Shown here: positions 6,655 through 14,675 of the stretch, in pieces
Layout of the letters: each line of letters begins with the position of its first letter
How positions within the stretch are numbered: the stretch's first letter is position 1
Source: an uncultured Lachnospiraceae bacterium
GTDB taxonomy: Bacteria; Bacillota; Clostridia; Lachnospirales; Lachnospiraceae
DNA length: 21,461 nt
Direction of reading: 5' to 3'
NCBI GenBank assembly: GCA_910578085.1
Contig: CAJTPM010000048.1
Span: 1-21,461 of the forward strand
Translations under genes and position numbers: made by a program
Notes under the pieces: model-generated
The model's input: only the letters and a program-made list of their open reading frames with translations
What the model was told of the DNA's origin: nothing
Databases searched by the model: none

Positions 6655-6675
6655 CTAATTAAAAAGGAGGATTTT

Positions 6676-7575
6676 ATGAACCTACTTACCAAATTTGAAA
6701 ATGTTGAAATGAAAGCAGATACCCGCATTTCAGAATCAGACCGGATATTCTGTGAAGCTCACCAGGCAGCCTATGACAGTGCCAGAACTTCCCTGCCGGA
6801 ACTGGGATTTATCTGGGATGACATGCTGAACCAGCAGAGGGAGTTACTGGCGCCGGCAGGCACATCTGCAGAAACATACCTCGTTTCTTATGACGGGGTA
6901 AAACTTTCTGATAATGTCATCCGGCAGCAGATTCGCTCCCTGCATCCCCGGTTCATATGCCAGATTGTATCCTACTTCAGCAAAACTTACCATTTTTCCA
7001 TAGACCCCAATGATATCATACACAATCTTGTTCCCCAGGAGCCAACTGACAGATGGACAGATAACTATAAAGAACTGTGCCAAAAGTATACGCAGGACAT
7101 GGAAAAGCTGTCTCTGTGTTACACAGATATCCTCGAACAGATATTCCTTCAAACCGGTGGACGGGCCTTTTTTGAACAGGCGCTCCATGAACTCAAGAAT
7201 AAATGCCATCAGGCATCCTGGATTATCAGCAGCGGAACCCCACGGTTTGAGCAGAAAAAAAATACCATACAATTCACAGGCTACGCCTGCAGCTTCCGGG
7301 ACCGGTACAGCGGGGGAGAATGGTCATTGGCTGACAGGACAAAGGATATCTTACGGGGCATTGCCCATTATGAAACAGATTCTTTTGATCTTATTCCCGG
7401 CAGTTTATCAAGGGCTCTTAACAGAGATAATTCCCTTAGCAATCCGTATGAGTTTAACGACTGCAAAAAAATCCAGTCCCTGCGGATGTTCAAAAACGGA
7501 AGGGTTGATCTGAAATTTACCAGTGAAACCTGCGCCTCCCAGTTTATAGAGGACTATATGAAAACCATATGTTAG
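6676..7575 (+). CDS. DUF4942-type protein
   Basis: This 299-residue soluble protein resembles the DUF4942 family found on clostridial and Bacteroides mobile elements. The most typical part is the C-terminus (about residues 225-295): a helix, 'KDILRGIAHYETD', a variable loop and 'IQSLRMFKNGRVDLKF', which reads like the conserved end of the family. The N-terminal part is helical with 'RQQIRSLHPRFICQIVSYFSKTYHF'. It is translated from AAGGAGG and followed after 13 bases by the methyltransferase-helicase gene. In similar elements DUF4942 genes accompany DNA methylase or helicase genes, so the two may work together; its own activity is unknown. Confidence 0.65.
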   Translation: MNLLTKFENVEMKADTRISESDRIFCEAHQAAYDSARTSLPELGFIWDDMLNQQRELLAPAGTSAETYLVSYDGVKLSDNVIRQQIRSLHPRFICQIVSYFSKTYHFSIDPNDIIHNLVPQEPTDRWTDNYKELCQKYTQDMEKLSLCYTDILEQIFLQTGGRAFFEQALHELKNKCHQASWIISSGTPRFEQKKNTIQFTGYACSFRDRYSGGEWSLADRTKDILRGIAHYETDSFDLIPGSLSRALNRDNSLSNPYEFNDCKKIQSLRMFKNGRVDLKFTSETCASQFIEDYMKTIC

Positions 7576-7588
7576 CGAGGTGATACGA

Positions 7589-10500
7589 ATGAAATATGCT
7601 TATCAGGAGGAATCCATCCCCCAGGATAAACGAAAAGCACTGAATGAAAAAGTCCTGTACCTGATCGACAGCGGCCTCTGTGGAGAATGCTCCATCAGCC
7701 CGGAGGATATTTATAATGCCTATACCGGCGATGGCGGCCTTCACGGTCCGGAACGGGCAGACTATGAGAATTACCATGCATACAGCGAGGCAAAGAAAGA
7801 GATTGAAAACGGCCAGTTCTTTACGCCTCCCCGCCTGTGCGAATTTATAACAGCCTGCCTGAAATTGTCTGAACATGACCTTGTGGCAGACCTTACCTGC
7901 GGCATGGGGAGTTTTTTTAACTTTATCCCCACAGAAGCGAACATCTACGGATGTGAACTGGATGTAAAAGCCGTGAAGGTGGCAAAATTCCTTTATCCGG
8001 AAGCAACGGTCGAGTGTCGGGATATCCGCACCTGCCAGCCGGAGACACGGTTTGACTATGTAGTGGGGAACCCGCCCTTTCATTTAAAGTGGTGGACCAA
8101 GAGCGGCAGGGAGATACCCTCCCAGATGTACTACTGTCTGAAAGCTGCAGAGGTATTGAAGCCTCTGGGAATCCTTGCGCTGATCGTGCCCCAGTCTTTT
8201 CTGGCAGATGATTTTACCGACAAGGGGCAGATCCGGGAGATGGAGAGCCGCTTCAGTTTTTTGGGGCAGGTTCTGTTACAAGACAATGCTTTTTCCTGTC
8301 TGGGTGTCAGCAGTTTCCCTACAAAGCTGCAATTCTGGCAGAAAAAGACAGCGGACCAGGGATGGAAGCCCCACCCATACCGGACAGAGGCCGACTACAT
8401 CCTGCCGAAAGATTTTGATATCAGAAAGGATGCGGAATATACCTATCAGAAGATACTGGCCTTTGCCAAATCAGCGCTGGAGAATAACCAGTCAAAAATC
8501 CTGTTGGAACTGGCAAGGTCACGCCATACATCCAATGATTTCAGATACCGGACGCAAAAGCTCTTGTACCATATCAAGGCACATCCGCTTACCAGACCAT
8601 CCTATGCCAAATGTTGCGAGTACCTGCACCGCTTTTATACCCAGCGTCAGCCAGATGATATGAGTTATGAACAATGGTGCCGGGTCCAGCTTACGGAGAA
8701 AAAGGTACTTGTCTATCTCCGGCAGATATTGCAGAAGCAGAATCCCGTACCGAAAACAGACTGTATCCGCCTGGTCAAAAGGAAAGGCGAGTTTGCCTAT
8801 AAAGGGTACAGTGCAGCCGCACGCCGGCAGATCAAGGACAGCAAGCGCCTGCCTGTGCCAGTGTATCAGGCAGTGCTTGAAAACACCCCGGAGTCCTATC
8901 CGGGCTATGAACGGCTGCTTTGCAGGAAACGGGCAGAATACGAGGCCCAGAACATACCCTATGCGGAAATGGATGAAGATCCGGCTATCGCCAGATGGCT
9001 GGAAGATTTTTCACTGTGGGATTCCTCCCGTATGGAGGAAATCCGCTTGAATGAGATCCAGCGGCACGACATCAACCTTACCCTCCAGAAACGCTATGCG
9101 CTGCTGCAGTGGGAACAGGGAAGCGGAAAGACCCTGGCCGGCATTGCAACAGGGCTTTACCGGATGCAGAACCAGAACGTACACAGTACCTGGGTGGTTT
9201 CCTCTGCCATCTCCATCCGCAACAACTGGGACGTGGTATTGGCAAACTATGACCTGCCCTGTGTATTTATCAAGCGTCTGGCAGACTTGGAGCGCGTCCG
9301 TCCTGGAGATTTTGTACTGCTGACACTGAACAAAGTAAGTGCTTATAAAAAACATTTACGCAGACACATGAAGCGTCTGCACCAAAATATCCAGTTCATA
9401 TTAGATGAGAGCGATGAAATATCCAACCCTGACAGCGCCAGGAGCCAGGCTGTGCTTTCCTGTTTCCGCCGCTGCCGGATGAAACTGCTCACTACGGGAA
9501 CCAGCACCAGGAACAACATTTCAGAATTTGCCCCACAGCTGGAACTGCTCTACAACAATTCCATCAACATGATCTCCTGGAACCGCTATATTTACCACCA
9601 TAACAAAAGCAGCGAAATGGATACCGAACCGGATTATGACATCAATCCTTATTTCGGCCAGCCAATCCCTGCCTACAAAAAAGGATATTCTTTGTTCGCA
9701 TCCTCCCATCTGCCGGAAAAGATTACCGTATTCGGCATGGAAAAACGTACACAGGATATCTACAACGCAGATATCCTCAATGATATTTTAGGAAAAACCG
9801 TTATCACGAGAACCTTTGAAGAGGTTTCCTGCAAAGATATTAAACGGATTCATCAGTTGCTGCTCCAGTTCCCACCCGATGAAAAGGAAATCTACCATAA
9901 AGCAATTCATGAATTTTATGAGATGCGGGATAACTACTTTTTTTCCACTGGAAATTCCAGAAAGGATTCCCTGATGCGCCTGGTCCAGCAGATCGTGCTT
10001 CTCCTGCGCATCAGCGCTGCCCCGGATACGGTACAGGAATATACAGGGGATACCCCGGTGAAGGTCATGGCCGCTGTTGAGATGGCTGCCGAATGGGAGA
10101 ATGAGATCATTGCCATCGGAGTACGGCACGTTACTGTGCTGGAATCTTATGAAAAGGCACTACGGGAATATCTGCCGGACCGCCCCCTGTTTGTAGTGAC
10201 CGGCGCCAACACCAGCTTTGCCAAAAGGCGGGCACTTTGCCAGATACTGCAGGACAGCGGGAACGGGATACTACTCTGCACCCAGCAGAGCCTCCCCTCC
10301 AGCGTGAATTTTGATTACGTCAACAAGGTCATCATACCGGAACTGCATTACAACAACTCCGGCATGAGCCAGTTCTATTTCCGGTTCATCCGGTATACCT
10401 CAACGGAACACAAGGACATTTATTTCCTCACCTATGCTGGCAGCATCGAATCCAACCTGATGCAGATGGTACTGGCAAAGGAGAAGCTGAACCTGTTTAT

Positions 10501-10639
10501 GAAGGGCCAGGACGTGGATCTGGATGAAATTTATGACCGGTTCAGCGTGGATTATGACCTTCTCTCCCTCCTAATGCGTCAGGAGCGGGATGAAAAAGGG
10601 AAACTGCACATCCGTTGGGGCGAACAGAAGATCGCATAA
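7589..10639 (+). CDS. Adenine-specific DNA methyltransferase fused to an SNF2-type helicase
   Basis: The 1016-residue protein joins two enzymes. Residues about 75-270 are an N6-adenine methyltransferase: GQFFTPPRLCEFI (motif X region, 75-87), ADLTCGMGSFF (motif I, 100-110) and NPPF (motif IV, 161-164). Residues about 490-990 are a superfamily 2 helicase/translocase: WEQGSGKT (Walker A, 508-515), LDESDE (motif II, 605-610), LTTGTSTRN (motif III) and a late FYFRFIRYTS segment resembling degenerate motif VI. About 220 residues between them are unassigned. There is no visible nuclease motif. ATG 7589 follows GCGAGG; the GTG at 7580 overlaps that site. Likely role: methylation, remodelling or anti-restriction of element DNA. 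Confidence 0.85.
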   Translation: MKYAYQEESIPQDKRKALNEKVLYLIDSGLCGECSISPEDIYNAYTGDGGLHGPERADYENYHAYSEAKKEIENGQFFTPPRLCEFITACLKLSEHDLVADLTCGMGSFFNFIPTEANIYGCELDVKAVKVAKFLYPEATVECRDIRTCQPETRFDYVVGNPPFHLKWWTKSGREIPSQMYYCLKAAEVLKPLGILALIVPQSFLADDFTDKGQIREMESRFSFLGQVLLQDNAFSCLGVSSFPTKLQFWQKKTADQGWKPHPYRTEADYILPKDFDIRKDAEYTYQKILAFAKSALENNQSKILLELARSRHTSNDFRYRTQKLLYHIKAHPLTRPSYAKCCEYLHRFYTQRQPDDMSYEQWCRVQLTEKKVLVYLRQILQKQNPVPKTDCIRLVKRKGEFAYKGYSAAARRQIKDSKRLPVPVYQAVLENTPESYPGYERLLCRKRAEYEAQNIPYAEMDEDPAIARWLEDFSLWDSSRMEEIRLNEIQRHDINLTLQKRYALLQWEQGSGKTLAGIATGLYRMQNQNVHSTWVVSSAISIRNNWDVVLANYDLPCVFIKRLADLERVRPGDFVLLTLNKVSAYKKHLRRHMKRLHQNIQFILDESDEISNPDSARSQAVLSCFRRCRMKLLTTGTSTRNNISEFAPQLELLYNNSINMISWNRYIYHHNKSSEMDTEPDYDINPYFGQPIPAYKKGYSLFASSHLPEKITVFGMEKRTQDIYNADILNDILGKTVITRTFEEVSCKDIKRIHQLLLQFPPDEKEIYHKAIHEFYEMRDNYFFSTGNSRKDSLMRLVQQIVLLLRISAAPDTVQEYTGDTPVKVMAAVEMAAEWENEIIAIGVRHVTVLESYEKALREYLPDRPLFVVTGANTSFAKRRALCQILQDSGNGILLCTQQSLPSSVNFDYVNKVIIPELHYNNSGMSQFYFRFIRYTSTEHKDIYFLTYAGSIESNLMQMVLAKEKLNLFMKGQDVDLDEIYDRFSVDYDLLSLLMRQERDEKGKLHIRWGEQKIA

Positions 10640-10699
10640 AATACCATAAATGCCATTACGCCCCAGTCATACGGGCGAACAACGAAAGGAGGAACACAG

Positions 10700-11128
10700 A
10701 TGAATTTTCACGAAACAAAGATGGGTAATGTCTTCTTTAATCACCAGATGCCGGAGCTGATAGGAGCGCTCCGGCAGATCGCCGCTGCCCTGTCAAAACC
10801 TGCCCCTGCCGTCATTCATCTGGCAGAAACAGGCGAACCCGATTTCTTACATAACCTGTTTTATGGGAAGTATGAGCCTGACATTTACGGATGCGTTACG
10901 GTTCCCTCCAGGCTGGATCAGAATGTAAAAGAGGCAGAAAAAGCACTGCTGCCTGCCCTGGGCCAGTCCCAAAGGCTTTTTGAACAGTACCAGATGGCAG
11001 TTTCCGAAAGAGACAGCGCCATAGCGGAACAATCCTACTGCTGTGGATACCGCACCGCCGTCCAGATGATCGTCAGCGGACTTATCGCTCTGCCGCCGCA
11101 GGCAGGAGGTGGACCGGATGAACAATGA
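10700..11128 (+). CDS. Small helical protein, DUF6809-like
   Basis: The 142-residue product has a central 'FLHNLFYGKYEPD' followed by a long charged helix and 'GYRTAVQMIVSGLIAL'. This order resembles the DUF6809 family of Lachnospiraceae (LYYGNxxP, coiled region, F-x-x-GFRLGxxM), with an extra N-terminal 40 residues; I hold this match loosely. It is soluble and has no signal peptide. It is translated from AAAGGAGG and overlaps the next gene by 11 bases. Between the helicase stop and this gene a small CGCCC/GGGCG hairpin lacks a T-run. Function unknown. Confidence 0.6.
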   Translation: MNFHETKMGNVFFNHQMPELIGALRQIAAALSKPAPAVIHLAETGEPDFLHNLFYGKYEPDIYGCVTVPSRLDQNVKEAEKALLPALGQSQRLFEQYQMAVSERDSAIAEQSYCCGYRTAVQMIVSGLIALPPQAGGGPDEQ

Positions 11129-11666
11129 GAGCACTGCATCCGCAAACATGCCGGAGTTTCCCAGGGAGATCTATGAGCCGGTGCTGGCACACCACATAGA
11201 GATAGAGGGATATCTGAAACAGGAACTTACCCTCTCCTATGTGGATCTGGATGGCTCCCACGAGCTGAAAACCTGCTACGGTGACATCCTGAAAACGATC
11301 AATGCACTCATGGATTATACCCGCATGCTGGATCTGGTGTGCGAACAGTGGAACCTGACCGGTTTCCACAGAGCCACCTATGAATACCAGGCCGGAAAGT
11401 TAAGGGAGATCGCAGAGAAATTCCAGGCAGCCATTGGCTATGATTATGCTGCCGCTGTGGAAAAATGCCGTAAAAAACAGGCAAAGAAGCAGCGTGTGGA
11501 TGATGTGGGGGAAGACGCCCTGACGCTTACCGCCCGCAGACAACAAAATACAGCAGGGAAAAAAGCCGAAGAGCAAAAAACAGAACCCCCTGCCCCCACG
11601 GAGACAGCAGGCAGGTCCCCATCTCTGGCAGAAGACACCCTGCCGCCCTGGGAGGATGACTTTTAG
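11118..11666 (+). CDS. Uncharacterised protein with a disordered, SSB-like acidic tip
   Basis: This 182-residue protein has a helical domain (residues about 12-115) and then a basic, Gln/Glu/Pro-rich, probably disordered tail ending LPPWEDDF. An acidic end capped by hydrophobic residues recalls the tip through which SSB proteins recruit partners, though the body does not look like an OB fold. ATG 11118 is chosen because AGGAGG lies eight bases upstream; a GTG at 11109 overlaps that site. Translation is probably coupled to the gene before it. Function unknown; a DNA-processing helper role is a guess from context. Confidence 0.6.
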   Translation: MNNESTASANMPEFPREIYEPVLAHHIEIEGYLKQELTLSYVDLDGSHELKTCYGDILKTINALMDYTRMLDLVCEQWNLTGFHRATYEYQAGKLREIAEKFQAAIGYDYAAAVEKCRKKQAKKQRVDDVGEDALTLTARRQQNTAGKKAEEQKTEPPAPTETAGRSPSLAEDTLPPWEDDF

Positions 11667-11700
11667 AGCAGACTGAATTTTGAACGATTGGAGGAATCAT

Positions 11701-12234
11701 ATGGAAAGCACTGAATTGCGAAAAGCACTGGAAGAATACCTTGACCTTTTGAAAAGGAACCTTGCCGTGGCATCTCTGGAAACATTAAAAACCAAATATA
11801 AAAAACCTTTTGATGAACTGCGGCATAATATCAGCTCCACCGCTACAGCCTATGTAAAACAGATCGCATTTGAAAATATCCGTATCCGTGCTGATTTTAT
11901 GGATGAAGCACAGCCACTGATCCAGTCAACTGTTGACCAGTCCGGCATCCTGAAACAGATATCTTCAGCCGCTTTTAAACGCCAGGATATTGCAGAGATC
12001 GACCAGCTTGCCCTGGCATTGAAAGAGCAGATCCATCAGGCACTGATCCCCTTTTATGACAGGCATATCTGTCTGTACCTGGATGATGAATGTTTTGGAA
12101 ATCCACCCAAAGCGCCTAAGTTTTACAATGTTGCAAGCGGCTGTATGTGGAAAGACGATACATGGGCGCCTGCGGAAGTGGAGAAAGGAGTGATCCTCCT
12201 TCCGGCGCAGGACATGCCAAAAACAGCAGCATAA
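11701..12234 (+). CDS. Uncharacterised helical protein
   Basis: This 177-residue soluble protein starts at ATG 11701 after TTGGAGG; an upstream in-frame TTG has no ribosome site. The first 125 residues appear mostly helical (LRKALEEYLDLLKRNL, FDELRHNI, IDQLALALKEQIHQAL). The end has a Cys/aromatic segment (FYDRHICLYLDDECFGNPP and ASGCMWKDDTW). No family is recognised. It belongs to the same co-directional run as its neighbours, with gaps of 34 and 25 bases and no terminator. Confidence 0.65.
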   Translation: MESTELRKALEEYLDLLKRNLAVASLETLKTKYKKPFDELRHNISSTATAYVKQIAFENIRIRADFMDEAQPLIQSTVDQSGILKQISSAAFKRQDIAEIDQLALALKEQIHQALIPFYDRHICLYLDDECFGNPPKAPKFYNVASGCMWKDDTWAPAEVEKGVILLPAQDMPKTAA

Positions 12235-12259
12235 TACAGACACACAGAAAGGAAACAAT

Positions 12260-12634
12260 ATGAAAACATTTGATTTGGAGAAATATGGAACCACCTATAA
12301 GATTGAGCTGAAGATCGCTTCCTATATGGAAGGGAACCTTGCCGTCACTATGACTTCCTGGGAGAACGGGGAACCGGAACCCTGGAATGTCCTCACCGTC
12401 AATCTGGATTCCGTCCGTCCTCAAAACTGCGCCTTTATCGACACCAACAATAACGGCGAAGAAATCCTGGCGTGGATCATACGGCATGGGCTGGCAGTTC
12501 CCACCGGTACATATGCCCGGAGCGGATACTGCCAGTACCCGGAATACCGGTTCCGCCCGGAAATCCTGCAGGAAATCGACCCGAAAGGGTACTGCACATA
12601 TCTGCATGACTGGAAAGAGAGGTATGGCACATGA
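12260..12634 (+). CDS. DUF4313 protein
   Basis: The 124-residue product fits DUF4313, a small family common on clostridial conjugative elements. The recognisable pattern is 'Y-x-E-G-NLAV-x-x' near residue 25, 'EPWNVLTVNLDSV', 'NCAFIDTNN' near 60 and 'GLAVPTGTYARSGYCQYPEYRF' near 80-100. Family function is not known. It is translated from AAAGGAAAC and overlaps the next gene by ATGA. The protein is complete relative to the usual family length of about 100-125 residues. Confidence 0.8.
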   Translation: MKTFDLEKYGTTYKIELKIASYMEGNLAVTMTSWENGEPEPWNVLTVNLDSVRPQNCAFIDTNNNGEEILAWIIRHGLAVPTGTYARSGYCQYPEYRFRPEILQEIDPKGYCTYLHDWKERYGT

Positions 12635-12960
12635 AATACAAAGCCCTTTATTCCGTATTGGAAAAACGGATGGCGGAAGTTTCTGGTTTCCAATATGATG
12701 ACCGGAGCTGCTGGCACCTTACATGTCCTACTTATGTAGACAGGCTGCACAGTCTCTGGATCATTGCGGTTGACCCTGCCACCAGAAGACGCATCTGGAT
12801 CACCCATGATGGCGGCAGCGATTTCCGTATCAGTTTTAAAAGTATAGATGAACAGATGAATAATTATGGTCCTATCCGGGATATCCGTTGTACCTCACGC
12901 ATGGATCTGGCCAGCAAATTGCAGAAACTCTTTTCTGAGCCAAATACATTTGTGGATTGA
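12631..12960 (+). CDS. Small uncharacterised protein, end of the plus-strand cluster
   Basis: The 109-residue product starts on the ATGA overlap with the DUF4313 gene and is the last plus-strand gene before a two-way terminator. It has no signal peptide or membrane segment. The middle (LWIIAVDPATRRRIWITHDGGSDFRISF) reads as paired beta strands, with an acidic/helical end. I do not recognise a family. Its tight coupling to DUF4313 suggests the two products are made together. Confidence 0.6.
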   Translation: MKYKALYSVLEKRMAEVSGFQYDDRSCWHLTCPTYVDRLHSLWIIAVDPATRRRIWITHDGGSDFRISFKSIDEQMNNYGPIRDIRCTSRMDLASKLQKLFSEPNTFVD

Positions 12961-12983
12961 CCTGTAAGTGAAACAGATTCCAG

Positions 12984-13015
12984 AAAAGCGCCGGGCAATA
13001 TGCTCCGGCGCTTTT
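12984..13015. terminator. Two-way intrinsic terminator between convergent clusters
   Basis: AAAAGCGCCGG (12984-12994) is the exact reverse complement of CCGGCGCTTTT (13005-13015), with a ten-base loop. Because both flanks are A- or T-rich, it can end transcription from both the plus-strand cluster and the minus-strand regulators. Confidence 0.85.
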
Positions 13016-13061
13016 CCCTCTCATGCCACATTATGGAAATGCAGCAATCCTTTCCCATATG

Positions 13062-13244
13062 TCACATCCTGAAACGGGCAATGCACTTTAACAAGATGAT
13101 GCACAGTTCCTGATACAGATCTTCATCAAACCTTCCATTGATGATCGCATACTTGACCAGAAGTGGCTTATACATCTCCAGTAAAGCCATGACCACCGAC
13201 TCCCTTCCAGCTTTCGCCTGTAAAAGCATCTCCTTAAAATTCAT
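13062..13244 (-). CDS. Tn916 Orf8-like helix-turn-helix protein
   Basis: The 60-residue product (MNFKEMLLQAKAGRESVV ... GRFDEDLYQELCIILLKC) matches the short Orf8 protein of the Tn916 family, including the conserved FDEDLYQE segment. In Tn916 it follows the sigma-like Orf7, and the pair controls the element's transfer genes. Here the start overlaps the end of the Orf7-like gene by 11 bases, so translation is coupled. In Tn916-type elements excisionase and integrase genes follow this gene; here the convergent plus-strand cluster follows instead. Confidence 0.8.
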   Translation of the reverse strand: MNFKEMLLQAKAGRESVVMALLEMYKPLLVKYAIINGRFDEDLYQELCIILLKCIARFRM

Positions 13245-13650
13245 TTTTCATCACCCCTATCTTTCTTTTGATCTTCTGCACTGTCCGATAATAGACCGAT
13301 GCCACGCCTTTATATCCCATCCCTGTTTCCTCTGCCAGCGCCTCAAAGCTTTTCCCGTCTACTGCCCTTGCCAGGAATATGTAACGCTCCCTCTCGCTCA
13401 GTTCCCTCAGTGCATGGAGAAGCGCGCTGTCCTCCAGCTGCATGAGAACGGGCAGCCCCAGAAGCATGTCCTGCTCTATGCTGCATTCCGGCATGAACAT
13501 GAAGTCTTCGGTCAGGCTCTCTATCTGCTGGCGCCTGTCCATCTGCTGTAGATAATCGTTCCTGCGGCGCTGTACTGCAGTTGCCAGATATGCCGTAAAC
13601 TGATTCTGTAAGATCTCCGTTTCACTCTTTCCGTTATTTTTCTGCCACAT
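13234..13650 (-). CDS. Tn916 Orf7-like sigma factor
   Basis: The 138-residue protein carries a C-terminal sigma-70 region 4 (about residues 85-132: LSERERYIFLARAVDGKSFEALAEETGMGYKGVASVYYRTVQKIKRKI). Its N-terminal half resembles the Tn916 Orf7 family (FTAYLATAVQRRRNDYLQQMDRR). It starts after AAGGAGG and has a long leader with terminator-like hairpins at 13727-13761 and 13775-13819. In Tn916-like elements Orf7 activates late genes; the same role is likely here. The XRE gene at 14137 diverges from it, as in Tn916 with orf9. Confidence 0.8.
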   Translation of the reverse strand: MWQKNNGKSETEILQNQFTAYLATAVQRRRNDYLQQMDRRQQIESLTEDFMFMPECSIEQDMLLGLPVLMQLEDSALLHALRELSERERYIFLARAVDGKSFEALAEETGMGYKGVASVYYRTVQKIKRKIGVMKNEF

Positions 13651-13726
13651 GGCTTTTCCTCCTTAAATTCCAGATTTTTTGCTGCAAAACCCGGAATTGG
13701 AGGTGAACGGCACCTGATAATATGTC

Positions 13727-13761
13727 TCCTGCAGAAAAACGGATTTATCTGCAGGAACCTT
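13727..13761 (+). terminator. Hairpin with T-run (plus) inside the sigma leader
   Basis: TCCTGCAGA (13727-13735) pairs with TCTGCAGGA (13748-13756), with T5 at 13760-13764 after ACC. Read on the minus strand it is a hairpin in the leader of the Orf7-like gene. Confidence 0.55.
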
Positions 13762-13774
13762 TTTAATACAATAG

Positions 13775-13819
13775 AAAAAGAACTATTATCCGTTTCATTT
13801 CCCGGATAACCGTTCTTTT
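13775..13819 (-). terminator. Attenuator-like terminator in the leader of the sigma gene
   Basis: On the minus strand AAAAGAAC and GTTCTTTT (13819-13812 with 13783-13776) form the base of a stem. TTATCCG and CGGATAA form its inner part, and a T-run follows in the minus direction (TTCTTTTTC). It lies about 125 bases before the start codon at 13650, so it could terminate transcription before the gene. Tn916 uses leader termination in a comparable place. Confidence 0.6.
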
Positions 13820-14136
13820 GATATAAATTTATTCCTTCCTCCAAAAAGTAGCGTACAAGACTACCATGCTGGGCGCAGAATGCCCCCAGGAAGCTTATGA
13901 TTTTTTTGACCCAATCCCCCCGCCGGTGCCCGGCTTATGAAAATTCCCCACTGCAGACCATGTACCTCTCCCATGGCAGCAAAAAGGCACCCAAACAAAA
14001 CCCTGATGAACCATGTTTTTTTTTGTTCACCAGATGTCTGGATGCCTAGTATGCTATTGCTCTACTTTTAAGTGTGTCTATACCATTTTTACTTTTGCAA
14101 GGTATGGCAATACACTACTTATAGGAGGTGACCACA
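13820..14136. promoter_or_regulatory. Divergent intergenic region with operator-like inverted repeats
   Basis: This 317-base gap has no gene. It contains a possible sigma-A promoter for the XRE gene (TTGCTC 14057-14062, 16 bases, TATACC 14079-14084). An inverted repeat ATACC/GGTAT (14080-14084 and 14101-14105) overlaps its -10 box, fitting autoregulation. Other small inverted repeats are CCAGA/TCTGG (14030-14034 with 14037-14041) and GCCGG/CCGGC (13922-13926 with 13930-13934). A T9 run is at 14016-14024. No minus promoter was located with confidence. Confidence 0.45.
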
Positions 14137-14511
14137 ATGTCTTTATCCATCAATGATGCCCAGATCTTCAGCGCCGCCTTAAAGAGAGCCAGGAAGAAAA
14201 AACATCTGACCCAGGCGCAGTGTGCGGAGCTGCTCGACCATTCCGTATCCTTCCAGAAGGACCTGGAGCGCTGCCGCTGTTCCCCAAGCATTGAAAATTT
14301 CTATCATATCTGCAGGACACTGGATATATCCGCAGATGACTGTATCTTCCAGGACAGCCATGACAGGACCGGCTCTACATACCAGGAGCTGTTAAGGCTG
14401 CTCACGCTCTGTGACGAAAGGAGCCTGTCCGTGCTGGTGGCTACGGCCGCCGCCCTGGCAGAAAGCAATCCCCATGCTGCCCCTTCCGATACGGAAGCCA
14501 GACAGACGTAG
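14137..14511 (+). CDS. XRE-family helix-turn-helix regulator
   Basis: This 124-residue protein has an N-terminal XRE/Cro-type helix-turn-helix (about residues 8-65: FSAALKRARKKKHLTQAQCAELLDHSVSFQKDLERCRCSPSIENFYHICRTLDIS) and a helical C-terminal part. It diverges from the Orf7/Orf8-like pair, as the Tn916 orf9 repressor does, so it probably represses the element's transfer or regulatory genes. The DNA-recognition segment SVSFQKDLERCRCSPS is slightly odd, with two Cys. ATG 14137 is used because AGGAGG lies eight bases upstream; a GTG at 14128 overlaps it. Confidence 0.85.
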   Translation: MSLSINDAQIFSAALKRARKKKHLTQAQCAELLDHSVSFQKDLERCRCSPSIENFYHICRTLDISADDCIFQDSHDRTGSTYQELLRLLTLCDERSLSVLVATAAALAESNPHAAPSDTEARQT

Positions 14512-14525
14512 TATGGCGAAAAAAA

Positions 14526-14569
14526 GAAAAGCCAGCAGGTCAGACTGGTATCTGTGCCGCTGGCTTTTC
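14526..14569 (+). terminator. Terminator of the XRE gene
   Basis: GAAAAGCCAGC (14526-14536) is the exact reverse complement of GCTGGCTTTTC (14559-14569). It lies 15 bases after the XRE stop. The mobile-element-like gene content appears to end at or just after this point. Confidence 0.8.
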
Positions 14570-14675
14570 TATGTCATGCCCTATGAAAACGATGTTTCCA
14601 TACCTGTTGGTTGCTGTGCCTTAAGTTTCAGCTTAGTAGTACCGGTATTTATGATTCCCCTTTTGTTTCCTGTTT

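Noticed and set aside
8208..8663. 151-aa plus-strand frame inside the methyltransferase-helicase gene
   Set aside because: It is Arg/Trp/Ser-rich with no ribosome site, in the +2 frame of a clearly coding gene.
13521..13844. 107-aa minus-strand frame covering both leader hairpins and the start of the Orf7-like gene
   Set aside because: It needs a TTG start without a ribosome site, spans two terminator stems and overlaps a recognised gene in another frame.
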